From Valencia hispanica (lineage: Eukaryota; Chordata; Actinopteri; Cyprinodontiformes; Valenciidae), in contig OY747721.1 of the NCBI GenBank assembly GCA_963556495.2, positions 8,180,149-8,244,148 on the forward strand: a stretch of DNA of 64,000 bases. The letters are read 5' to 3'. Positions within the stretch are counted from its first letter, which is position 1. Each line of letters begins with the position of its first letter. Shown here piece by piece: positions 62,301-64,000 of this stretch. The notes below the pieces were generated by a model. That model searched no databases. It was not told the DNA's origin and saw only the letters and a program-made list of their open reading frames with translations. A program made the translations under genes and the position numbers.

Positions 62301-63713
62301 GACTAGTCCCTGATTAGGCTTTTAGTAGTCAACTTTTAAAATTAATAATCGAAAGAAACATCTCAAACAAACAGCAGAATAAGATTTCAGTACAATCATT
62401 GAGGTTATGTTTATCTGTTTTGTCTTATACAAACCCAGCTTTAATCCTTATTAAAAGATCCTAAAAGATTATAATCACATGAGAATTGTAATGATGAAAA
62501 GCTGATCTTAGTTGTTTGATGATCACAATGAATGTGATTTTGCATTAATCAGTGATAAATAAATTAAATGTTTTATTTCAAATATGATTTTTATACTTCT
62601 TAAAAGAGACTTTCACAAAAGAAGAAAATGTGTAATAATCTTTGTAATGTTGAGGTGCAAGGCAGAGTGCAACTTAGATCAAATAGTCTTATAGTATATC
62701 AGTTGGTATCATATAAGGCCCTAGGTTAAAACTGTTGTTACATCGCAAGATGCTCAAATAAACTGCTTTTTTAATTTTAGTAAAGAATTATTACAATCAA
62801 ATTTACAAAACCCGACTAACTTTTAAACTGCTTATGTTCAAATTCTGAAATACTTAAAATGGTCAAACTTAAACTGCATTATTTAATAATAGCTAAACAT
62901 AAAAAATGTTTATTTCATTTCTGAAAACTGAAAGTGTGATTTTAAGGTTTTTCCTACAACATGTGCATCTTAAAAACAGCACCATCTGGTCAGGTCAAAC
63001 ATGGACAGCATTATTTTAAACTAATTGCAGATTATATTCAGTAAAACACTGCTTGGGAAATATTTGTTTACATTGTAAAAATTCAAAATAGGGTGGTTTT
63101 GTTTGGCACAAATGTAATTTGATTTTGAATTAGAAAGAGCCTGTAATTAAGCAAAAAAACAAAAAAAACATTCACAAATTATAAGATACGTTTTACAGGA
63201 TATGCAATGAGCACAGAATAATCAATTTCAGCCTTAACCATTCTAAGTAATTTAGATTTCAAACTACAGTTGATAAAAGGTATTTCAGAATTGTTAAATC
63301 TAGTGAAAAAGTCCTCTATTCACAAAGATTGGAGTAGGATGCTAACTTCAGCAGTGTCAGTTAAGCCTAAAGGGAAGTCCTTGTGTATCTCACCACATCC
63401 GCTCTCATCACTGAAGTCTCCACAGTCGTTGAACTTGTCACACACCCAGGTCTGAGGAATGCAGCGGCCACTGGAACAAGTGAACTCACTGCCCATGCAG
63501 GTTGAATATTCTGTAAGGTAAAGATGTTTTAATGGTGGTCATCAGGCTAATGGCCGACTTGTTAGCATTTTTTTAAAGTTTCCGAATGTCACTTACCACA
63601 GCCTTGCTCATCACTGTTGTCCCCGCAGTCGTCCCAGTGGTCGCACACAAACGAATGTGGGATACAGAAGCCGTTCGCACACTCAAACTGGTGGATGGGA
63701 CAGTGGTGAATGG
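13398..63713 (-). CDS. lrp2: lrp2 (megalin), 76 exons, 5' end outside window
   Basis: Low-density lipoprotein receptor-related protein 2, a single-pass endocytic receptor on the apical surface of absorptive epithelia such as renal proximal tubule. In this family it takes up many protein and vitamin-carrier ligands together with cubilin. I joined 76 exons with consistent phase and GT/AG boundaries, giving about 4,420 codons and no internal stop. Human megalin is about 4,655 residues, so roughly 230 N-terminal residues (signal peptide, first LDLa repeats) are missing beyond 64000. LDLa repeats number 3 (partial cluster I), 8, 10 and 11. There are eight YWTD propellers, EGF spacers, one membrane helix and a tail with two NPxY motifs. 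This order is diagnostic of LRP2; LRP1 has other cluster sizes and a furin site. Splice sites are inferred by eye. The paralogue (lrp2a or lrp2b) is undecided. Exon coordinates are given in the module entries. Confidence 0.96.
13437..14295. other. last lrp2 intron, 5' flank of LINE copy 2
   Basis: May include the LINE's 5' untranslated region; its start could not be fixed. It contains a short CATTC repeat (about 14017-14040) and frames at 13749-13949 and 13885-14346 without known domains. The second of these is in frame with the LINE protein. Confidence 0.5.
14296..18794 (+). mobile_element. nearly full-length L2-clade LINE, copy 2
   Basis: Retrotransposon in the last intron of lrp2, antisense to that gene. 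It has an esterase-like first part, AP endonuclease, reverse transcriptase, a short 3' untranslated region and a TTGCC-repeat tail. The 5' limit is uncertain. A plausible first ATG is at 14296, but sequence back to about 13.5 kb may be its 5' region. Confidence 0.92.
14602..18603 (+). CDS. LINE polyprotein: esterase-like, endonuclease, RT
   Basis: An uninterrupted frame of 1,333 codons. Residues about 85-225 resemble the SGNH-type esterase of L2/CR1 first proteins ([31 protein letters not shown]). Residues about 395-640 are AP endonuclease ([37 protein letters not shown]). The reverse transcriptase follows, with [14 protein letters not shown] and YADD near residue 1058, and a C-terminal region with [16 protein letters not shown]. 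The same frame continues upstream to ATG 14296 but is broken by TAG 14344 and TGA 14530 and 14599. The first in-frame ATG after those is at 15007. So the enzyme domains are intact and the N-terminus is damaged. Confidence 0.9.
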   Translation, partial: HRETSEPRTAASAKSKQKRFQPKTRDISPPGIPLKNRFAALSSQKDDASPGTSQSNQEKPSHIKRTHKVRAPRAKTVIIQDGSINGIEAFCSKNTKVYSCYKNTGREISEKIPKILDQHPALEKLVIHAGSADIAMRQSEILKRDFSDLLQRLDGLNVNILISGPVPEGNDERFSRLRMLHKWLKKQSAEKSFTFINNFKVFGSANHLFKAGMRYLNRSVVRLLAANIFSYQHQKAKHLLPKADLEAPMDIREQKQQVMMTPQDRTDKQPSEIKSSSSCDSATSNESPFRNFTDRLNEQIKFGTQLTPKLRLHQTPGTSVHKPGSVPPLIITDISYLREPGNKSTPTVSQNSPGTPEAISVIISSRKHKPLTTRSHIKQNLKLITCQKVQLPIITILKLALLNIRSLSGKSFLINDFITEHNLHALFLSETWLDENNETTSLIESSPPNYNFLSENRKHKRGGGVATIFHNSMNFKKVTLGAFESFEYLATQINEPNKALFLSLYKPPKLNSNFFNDFNDLLSVICIDYDQLIIVGDFNIHTDNPQDRQAKTLDDTLHNFGLIQHVKQPTHNKGHTLDLIISKGLNISDISVINIALSDHLCVFFQSTISAKLSSHSKTTIKKLFLGDSSVETFKRIYPSTTSPSSPNSNSVNKLVDNFLAKISDIMDSIAPTKVKVVSGRKKSPWTSNPLVRSEKRECRRAERKWRKTRLQVHCEIYKERLNRYQLTIKDARESFFSEIINRNINNARTLFATVERLTNPLVTVAPELNSTRACNEFASFFTEKILTIRRSICTSISNPQPVPSPINNNVEKMSEFHELNQNSLEKIIIQLSSSSCCLDILPTAFLKKVLPVIGSDLVQIVNSSLLSGVFPQALKTAVIKPLLKKKNLDNTLMQNYRPISNLPFISKIIEKAVFQELNGFITTTNRFDAFQSGFRAHHSTETVLVKVFNDIRINTDCGRTTVLVLLDLSAAFDTVDHDILLERLESWVGLSGTVLGWFESYLKNRDFYVSIGNFSSERTEITCGVPQGSILGPLLFNIYMLPLGKIIATNNISYHNYADDTQLYITMSPGDSEPIQTLNQCIDQINGWMCHNFLQLNRNKTEVIIFGPKEERSRVSTQLQLIQLETTDQVRNLGVVMDSDLNLQGHIKAITRSAFYHLKNISRIKGLILQHDLEKLIHAFIFSRIYYCNSILTGLPKKSIRQLQLIQNAAARVLTRTRKVEHITPVLKSLHWLPVAQRIDFKILLLVYKSLHGLAPKYVEDLLSWYQPPRPLRSSNSSLLNIPRLRTKHGEAAFSFYAPLIWNGLPDECRAAETLNCFKSRLKTHLFRIAFE
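20486..21464 (-). CDS. lrp2: lrp2: juxtamembrane EGF-like modules
   Basis: Exons 21345-21464 ([28 protein letters not shown]), 21115-21202 ([18 protein letters not shown]) and 20486-20550 ([19 protein letters not shown]). The last two exons share one classical EGF fold, CxNGGTC followed by GWxGxYC-like residues. It sits directly before the membrane segment, as in mammalian megalin. Confidence 0.92.
21608..23701 (-). CDS. lrp2: lrp2: YWTD beta-propeller 8
   Basis: Exons 23558-23701, 23315-23480, 23064-23192, 22771-22991 and 21608-21790. Motifs: [63 protein letters not shown] and [15 protein letters not shown]. This is the membrane-proximal propeller. The intron between the last two exons contains a Tc1-like remnant. 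Confidence 0.92.
21850..22690 (+). mobile_element. degenerate Tc1-like element
   Basis: In the lrp2 intron 21791-22770. Recognisable Tc1 text includes AACTTCAATGTCTTTCATG, GGGGTAGAAGTTCACCTTCC, CTAAACATACTAGAGG and AATGGCCCAGTCAAAGCCCA, which in intact elements encodes the second half of the transposase. No frame is kept. Confidence 0.7.
24029..24386 (-). CDS. lrp2: lrp2: EGF-like pair before propeller 8
   Basis: Exons 24255-24386 ([29 protein letters not shown]) and 24029-24154 (calcium-binding [33 protein letters not shown]). Both have phase 1 junctions. Confidence 0.93.
24919..30791 (-). CDS. lrp2: lrp2: EGF module and LDLa cluster IV (11 repeats)
   Basis: Exon 30614-30791 holds an EGF module ([18 protein letters not shown]) and the first half of LDLa 1. 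Then come 29387-29583 (rest of 1, and 2), 28954-29199 (3 and 4), 28689-28817, 28327-28446, 27991-28107, 27212-27328, 26522-26659, 25688-25810 and 24919-25047 (one each). That is eleven repeats, as in mammalian cluster IV. Acidic cages are well kept ([39 protein letters not shown]). Donors at 30614 (GTCAGT), 29387 (GTACTG) and 25688 (GTACGA) are weaker than the rest but are fixed by frame. Confidence 0.93.
26100..26285. repeat. degenerate GACTTG-type repeat
   Basis: Irregular copies of GACTTG/GACTTGGACT (for example TGTGACTTGGACTTACACTT) in the lrp2 intron 25811-26521. Nothing else was seen in that intron. Confidence 0.75.
29584..30613 (-). other. lrp2 intron, AT-rich with (AAT)n
   Basis: Very AT-rich. 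A run of AAT units lies near 30260-30292. The intron interrupts LDLa 1 of cluster IV. Confidence 0.7.
30881..32325 (-). CDS. lrp2: lrp2: EGF-like pair and YWTD beta-propeller 7
   Basis: Exon 31809-32325 (517 nt, the longest here) encodes two EGF modules ([15 protein letters not shown]; calcium-binding [16 protein letters not shown]) and the first blades ([15 protein letters not shown]). Exons 31551-31706, 31224-31394 and 30881-31104 follow ([46 protein letters not shown]). For the last, phase only works if the acceptor is the AG after 31104; a nearer AG eight bases inside would shift the frame. Confidence 0.93.
32326..33125 (-). other. lrp2 intron, nothing recognised
   Basis: AT-rich 0.8-kb intron between cluster III and the EGF pair. 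No repeat family or frame recognised. Confidence 0.6.
33126..38898 (-). CDS. lrp2: lrp2: LDLa cluster III (10 repeats)
   Basis: Exons 38695-38898 (end of EGF plus LDLa 1), 38348-38590 (two), 37676-37801, 37454-37573, 34365-34496 (one each), 33498-33699 (one and a half) and 33126-33421 (two and a half). The split repeat joins ILIPY to [14 protein letters not shown] in phase 2. Ten repeats in all, as in mammalian cluster III. Repeat 3 has an inserted TT in its cage ([12 protein letters not shown]). Repeat 7 reads [13 protein letters not shown]. Both are small departures from the DxSDE calcium motif. Confidence 0.94.
33790..34110 (+). mobile_element. degenerate DNA transposon end
   Basis: Contains ACTTCAATGTATTTTATGTG, the same terminal-region text as at 21850-22690. 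The rest of the lrp2 intron 33700-34364 shows nothing else. Confidence 0.4.
35038..37290 (+). mobile_element. GC-rich retroposed insertion with 17-bp direct repeats
   Basis: Identical 17-mers AGAAAGAGGGAGAGACA at 35038-35054 and 37274-37290 bracket about 2.2 kb. The interior (35055-36700) is strikingly GC-rich against AT-rich flanks. An AATAAAAAGC/AATAAAG region lies near 37090-37117 and an A-rich tract (37255-37273) immediately precedes the second repeat. This is the layout of LINE-mediated insertion with target-site duplication. Frames exist on both strands, but none has recognisable domains; they look like by-products of high GC. I cannot name the element. It could be a retrocopy of a GC-rich RNA or an unfamiliar retroelement. 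Confidence 0.55.
38095..38280. repeat. degenerate GGAT/GACTGAC simple repeat
   Basis: Imperfect runs of ATGGATGGA and GACTGACTGA in the lrp2 intron 37802-38347. Confidence 0.85.
39112..40436 (-). CDS. lrp2: lrp2: EGF module and YWTD beta-propeller 6
   Basis: Exons 39989-40436, 39739-39904, 39475-39633 and 39112-39401. The first contains an EGF module ([33 protein letters not shown]) and the first blades. The others contain [42 protein letters not shown] and [15 protein letters not shown]. The last ends in half of an EGF module ([19 protein letters not shown]) that continues in exon 38695-38898. Confidence 0.93.
40747..40778. repeat. (GGAT)n microsatellite
   Basis: Tandem GGAT units in the lrp2 intron 40437-41429. 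The rest of that intron is AT-rich with no recognisable feature. Confidence 0.9.
41430..42553 (-). CDS. lrp2: lrp2: EGF module and YWTD beta-propeller 5
   Basis: Exon 42317-42553 encodes the EGF spacer ([34 protein letters not shown]) and the first propeller strand. Exons 42028-42219 and 41430-41902 hold the blades ([73 protein letters not shown]). At 473 nt the last is the second-longest coding exon seen here. Confidence 0.93.
42834..45313 (-). CDS. lrp2: lrp2: YWTD beta-propeller 4
   Basis: Exons 45147-45313, 44155-44298, 43852-43961, 43552-43729 and 42834-43047. Motifs: [55 protein letters not shown] and [15 protein letters not shown]. Phases run 0, 0, 2, 0, 1. The blades are more degenerate than in propeller 3, as is normal for this region. 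Confidence 0.92.
44760..45060 (+). mobile_element. Tc1-like remnant
   Basis: In the lrp2 intron 44299-45146: GACCCAGTCAAAGTCCTGAA followed by GGAATCCTGCTCTGGAACCT, corresponding to the PSQSPDLNPIE part of a Tc1 transposase, decayed beyond any frame. Confidence 0.5.
45439..45567 (-). CDS. lrp2: lrp2: EGF-like module between propellers 3 and 4
   Basis: Exon encoding [16 protein letters not shown] and [16 protein letters not shown], the EGF-type spacer. Phase 1 at both ends. Confidence 0.92.
45651..49460 (-). CDS. lrp2: lrp2: YWTD beta-propeller 3
   Basis: Exons 49252-49460, 48989-49173, 48628-48856 and 45651-45828. Motifs: [56 protein letters not shown] and [12 protein letters not shown]. Exon 48628-48856 ends in MASDM and exon 45651-45828 continues VLQHPHGMT in phase 0, so nothing of lrp2 is missing from the 2.8-kb intron between them. 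That intron holds the inverted repeat and the candidate nested gene. Confidence 0.93.
45879..46255 (+). repeat. left arm of long inverted repeat
   Basis: This arm matches the reverse complement of 48127-48532. Outer and inner thirds align clearly by eye: the outer shares the run AATGAACAAAACATTTACAG, the inner shares TTAGGTGTGATT and CTGCATCCAGTAGA. The middle has diverged. The pair encloses about 1.9 kb. It looks like the long terminal inverted repeats of a foldback-type DNA element, or an old inverted duplication. Confidence 0.7.
46831..46836 (-). terminator. poly(A) signal for nested candidate gene
   Basis: AATAAA on the minus strand, 366 bases beyond the TAA at 47202-47204, at the end of an AT-rich stretch free of long frames. 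A reasonable 3' end for the nested transcription unit. Confidence 0.4.
47202..47785 (-). CDS. candidate small gene nested in an lrp2 intron
   Basis: I do not recognise this protein. Three exons can be joined: 47751-47785 (ATG; donor GTAAGT), a 13-nt microexon 47546-47558 (donor GTAAGT) and 47202-47291 (acceptor TTTTACAG, ending TAA). Phase is kept only with all three. The product would be 45 residues, with a neutral start ([12 protein letters not shown]), a middle [12 protein letters not shown] and an acidic end ([11 protein letters not shown]). A promoter-like block lies just upstream and AATAAA lies 366 bases after the stop. The gene is on the lrp2 strand but independent of it, since flanking lrp2 exons join in phase without it. 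The microexon and start are inferred. It could instead be a relic of a longer gene carried by the surrounding inverted repeat. Confidence 0.45.
47840..47970 (-). promoter_or_regulatory. NF-Y/E2F-type promoter of nested candidate gene
   Basis: A GC- and CpG-richer block in an AT-rich intron. On the minus strand it contains two ACCAATCAGC boxes (ATTGG on the plus strand near 47860 and 47911, about 51 bases apart), the NF-Y consensus. It also has E2F-like sites, TTTTCGCGCG near 47945-47955 and TTCGCGCC near 47879-47888, and a GACGT CRE-like core near 47961. This combination is typical of cell-cycle-regulated promoters without a TATA box. Binding is inferred, not shown. Confidence 0.5.
48127..48532 (-). 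repeat. right arm of long inverted repeat
   Basis: Counterpart of 45879-46255. The outer end, read inward on the minus strand, begins GTAACACTTTATAAATAA, reminiscent of termini of abundant fish DNA transposons, though I cannot name the family. Its outer end lies about 100 bases from lrp2 exon 48628-48856. Confidence 0.7.
50035..50280 (+). mobile_element. short retroposon with LINE-like 3' end
   Basis: In the lrp2 intron 49461-50422: CACCTACCCGCCTACTGGTG, CAGTCTGCCCCAGGGCAGCT, GTAAAGTGCTTTGAGGGTCT and AAAGCGCTATTTAAATGCAA, followed by an ATT-repeat tail. This is a common fish dispersed repeat. No coding frame. Confidence 0.65.
50423..50671 (-). CDS. lrp2: lrp2: EGF-like pair before propeller 3
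   Basis: A single exon carries two EGF modules: [16 protein letters not shown] with CTCSPGFQL, and the calcium-binding [17 protein letters not shown] with [16 protein letters not shown]. Phase 1 at both ends. Confidence 0.93.
50778..53380 (-). CDS. lrp2: lrp2: EGF module and LDLa cluster II (8 repeats)
   Basis: Exon 53105-53380 encodes an EGF-like module ([15 protein letters not shown]) plus LDLa 1. Exon 52787-53026 holds two LDLa repeats, 52530-52652 one, 52307-52423 one and 50778-51155 three, for a total of eight. Calcium-cage residues are intact in nearly all ([52 protein letters not shown]). Cluster II of mammalian megalin also has eight repeats and is a main ligand-binding region. Confidence 0.94.
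51290..51700 (+). mobile_element. Tc1-like remnant
   Basis: In the lrp2 intron 51156-52306: CATGATCCAAAACACATTTC and a following AGCAGTTTTGGAGGGCTTCC resemble the D-N-P-K-H region of a Tc1 transposase. No frame remains. The rest of that intron (51700-52306) shows nothing recognisable. Confidence 0.45.
53501..58178 (-). CDS. lrp2: lrp2: YWTD beta-propeller 2
   Basis: Exons 57969-58178, 57018-57210, 54205-54330, 53947-54077 and 53501-53638. Blade motifs include [52 protein letters not shown] and [13 protein letters not shown]. The 2.7-kb intron 54331-57017 was enlarged by nested transposons. A DNA transposon ends five to ten bases from the donor of exon 57969-58178. Confidence 0.92.
54425..54721 (+). 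mobile_element. DNA transposon remnant, left part
   Basis: Sequence of a common fish Tc1-like family (GTCACGTAACAAACACAAAC, GTGAAGTGGAAGGAAATGAA, then GTCTGGAGTTTGACTATGCC). It breaks off where the LINE begins and resumes after it. Confidence 0.6.
54722..56146 (+). mobile_element. 5'-truncated LINE (second L2-type family)
   Basis: The 3' part of a LINE different from copies 1 and 2. Frame 55039-55428 encodes the C-terminal region after the RT ([39 protein letters not shown]). A 0.7-kb 3' untranslated region follows, ending GCGCTATATAAATAAACTG and a TTGAATTGAAT tail. It sits inside an older DNA transposon remnant, which continues on both sides. Confidence 0.88.
56147..56390 (+). mobile_element. 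DNA transposon remnant, right part
   Basis: Continuation of the family at 54425-54721 after the LINE: text such as CTTCCATCAACTCC-like and AGTATGATGCTGCCACCAGC, typical of the middle of degenerate fish Tc1-like elements. No coding frame is left. Confidence 0.55.
56395..56772 (-). mobile_element. tRNA-derived SINE, best copy
   Basis: Minus strand: a tRNA-like head with GCACAGTTGGTAGCACTGTT and GGGTTCGAATCC (B box, 56709-56720 on plus), then a body ending in GGTGTACCCCGCC near 56500. It lies directly after the Tc1-like remnant in the lrp2 intron 54331-57017. Confidence 0.75.
57279..57957. mobile_element. DNA transposon with CAGTGGGGC inverted termini
   Basis: Starts CAGTGGGGCAACAAAATATT and ends with the inverse (AATACTTTTTTGCCCCACTG). 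Subterminal stretches are also inverted copies (AAGTTGTCCCACTTTAAAAA against TTTTTAAGTGGGACAACTT). TA follows the right end, as expected for Tc1/mariner targets. It has 679 bp and no transposase frame. It lies in the lrp2 intron 57211-57968, and its right end is within about ten bases of the exon donor. Confidence 0.85.
58516..58656 (-). CDS. lrp2: lrp2: EGF-like module between propellers 1 and 2
   Basis: One exon encoding [19 protein letters not shown] followed by [16 protein letters not shown], an EGF module of the kind that closes each YWTD propeller. Phase 1 at both ends. Confidence 0.92.
58764..60129 (-). CDS. lrp2: lrp2: YWTD beta-propeller 1
   Basis: Exons 59960-60129, 59622-59845, 59071-59277 and 58764-58966. 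Repeats of the YWTD family are visible: [49 protein letters not shown] and [10 protein letters not shown]. Spacing and phase (0, 2, 2, 1) fit the next EGF exon. Several short reading frames on the opposite strand here are shadows of these exons. Confidence 0.92.
60200..60480 (+). mobile_element. Tc1-like remnant
   Basis: In the lrp2 intron 60130-60779: GTGGAGGATTTATGATGCTA, CTCCTCCAAAGCTCTGGGAA and CTTGTTTAGAGTGCA correspond to the GGxVMVWGCFS region of Tc1 transposases. Several stops. Confidence 0.5.
60780..61253 (-). CDS. lrp2: lrp2: EGF-like pair before propeller 1
   Basis: Exons 61137-61253 and 60780-60908. The first encodes an EGF-like module ([17 protein letters not shown], then CYCPEGF). 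The second is of the calcium-binding type ([16 protein letters not shown], then [16 protein letters not shown]). An EGF pair followed by a YWTD propeller is the standard ligand-release unit of LDL-receptor family proteins, where acidification closes the propeller onto the LDLa repeats. Confidence 0.92.
61803..63713 (-). CDS. lrp2: lrp2: LDLa repeats at the end of cluster I
   Basis: Exons 63597-63713, 63394-63510 and 61803-61946 each encode one LDL-receptor class A repeat of about 40 residues, all with phase 1-1 junctions. Each has six cysteines and the calcium cage: [32 protein letters not shown] and, less typical, [14 protein letters not shown]. The third repeat has an insert after the acidic motif (TNTTAQQTC). 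Cluster I of megalin normally has seven repeats, so four are expected upstream of 64000. Confidence 0.93.
61947..63393 (-). other. lrp2 intron, nothing recognised
   Basis: A 1.4-kb AT-rich intron between LDLa exons, with no repeat or frame I recognise. The shorter introns 61254-61802, 58179-58515, 59278-59621, 43048-43551, 27329-27990, 26660-27211, 25048-25687, 24387-24918, 23702-24028 and 20551-21114 likewise show nothing beyond AT-rich or low-complexity sequence (a C run at about 23979-23988). Confidence 0.6.
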
Positions 63714-64000
63714 CTGAAAAATAAAACAAAAAAGGCCAATTCACGAGCGATTAATCAAACCATCCCACTATTTAAACAATACAAAGAATAAATATTGCCT
63801 GAGCAACCAGATTAGATGTTAGTGATGCTGACATACTGTGAATGGCATTTGTGGAGATTTTCTAATAAATAAGAACATTAGTTGAAATGTTAACCTATTT
63901 CAGTAACTCAGCTTAATAAGTGAATGATTATTTAGCTTAATTACACACAAAATGATGTTGTCAAGATTTTATTTCTGTTAATTATGAGGATTTTCTGCTC

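Noticed and set aside
13398..63713. Assignment to LRP1 or LRP1B
   Set aside because: Cluster sizes of 8, 10 and 11 after the first, the tail motifs and the absence of a furin site point to LRP2.

Overview
The window is vertebrate DNA, almost certainly from a ray-finned fish and probably a percomorph teleost. The coding part is split into many small exons with GT/AG junctions. The introns are full of fish-type repeats: L2-clade LINEs with short pentamer-like tails, Tc1-like transposons, tRNA-derived SINEs and long CA/TA microsatellites. The species cannot be named from the sequence.

About 50 kb, from 63713 down to 13398 on the minus strand, is one gene: lrp2 (megalin), a giant endocytic receptor of the LDL-receptor family. 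I placed 76 exons by checking reading phase across every junction. Together they give about 4,420 codons without an internal stop. The order is: three LDLa repeats (the end of cluster I), an EGF pair, beta-propellers 1 and 2, an LDLa cluster of 8, propellers 3 to 6 with EGF spacers, an LDLa cluster of 10, propeller 7, an LDLa cluster of 11, propeller 8, EGF modules, one membrane segment, and a tail with two NPxY motifs ending in a PDZ-type DSDV. The 8/10/11 cluster sizes and eight propellers match megalin and not LRP1. The signal peptide and first LDLa repeats lie beyond 64000. Whether this is the lrp2a or lrp2b paralogue cannot be settled here.

Layout from low to high coordinates: 1-2748, the 3' part of an L2-type LINE; 2749-13300, repeat-rich sequence downstream of lrp2 with a dead Tc1 transposase, SINEs, a compound microsatellite and a possible promoter near 10 kb; 13398-19194, the last two lrp2 exons separated by an intron that holds a nearly intact antisense L2-type LINE, almost identical to the copy at 1-2748; 19.3-63.7 kb, the remaining exons.

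Three introns deserve attention. (1) The 45829-48627 intron contains an inverted repeat with arms of about 0.4 kb. Between the arms lies what looks like a small independent minus-strand gene with an NF-Y/E2F-type promoter, three exons and a poly(A) signal. (2) The 34497-37453 intron contains a GC-rich insertion of about 2.2 kb, flanked by identical 17-bp direct repeats and ending in an A-rich tract. (3) The 54331-57017 intron contains a LINE inserted into an older DNA transposon remnant. No CRISPR arrays, rRNA genes or tRNA genes were seen.
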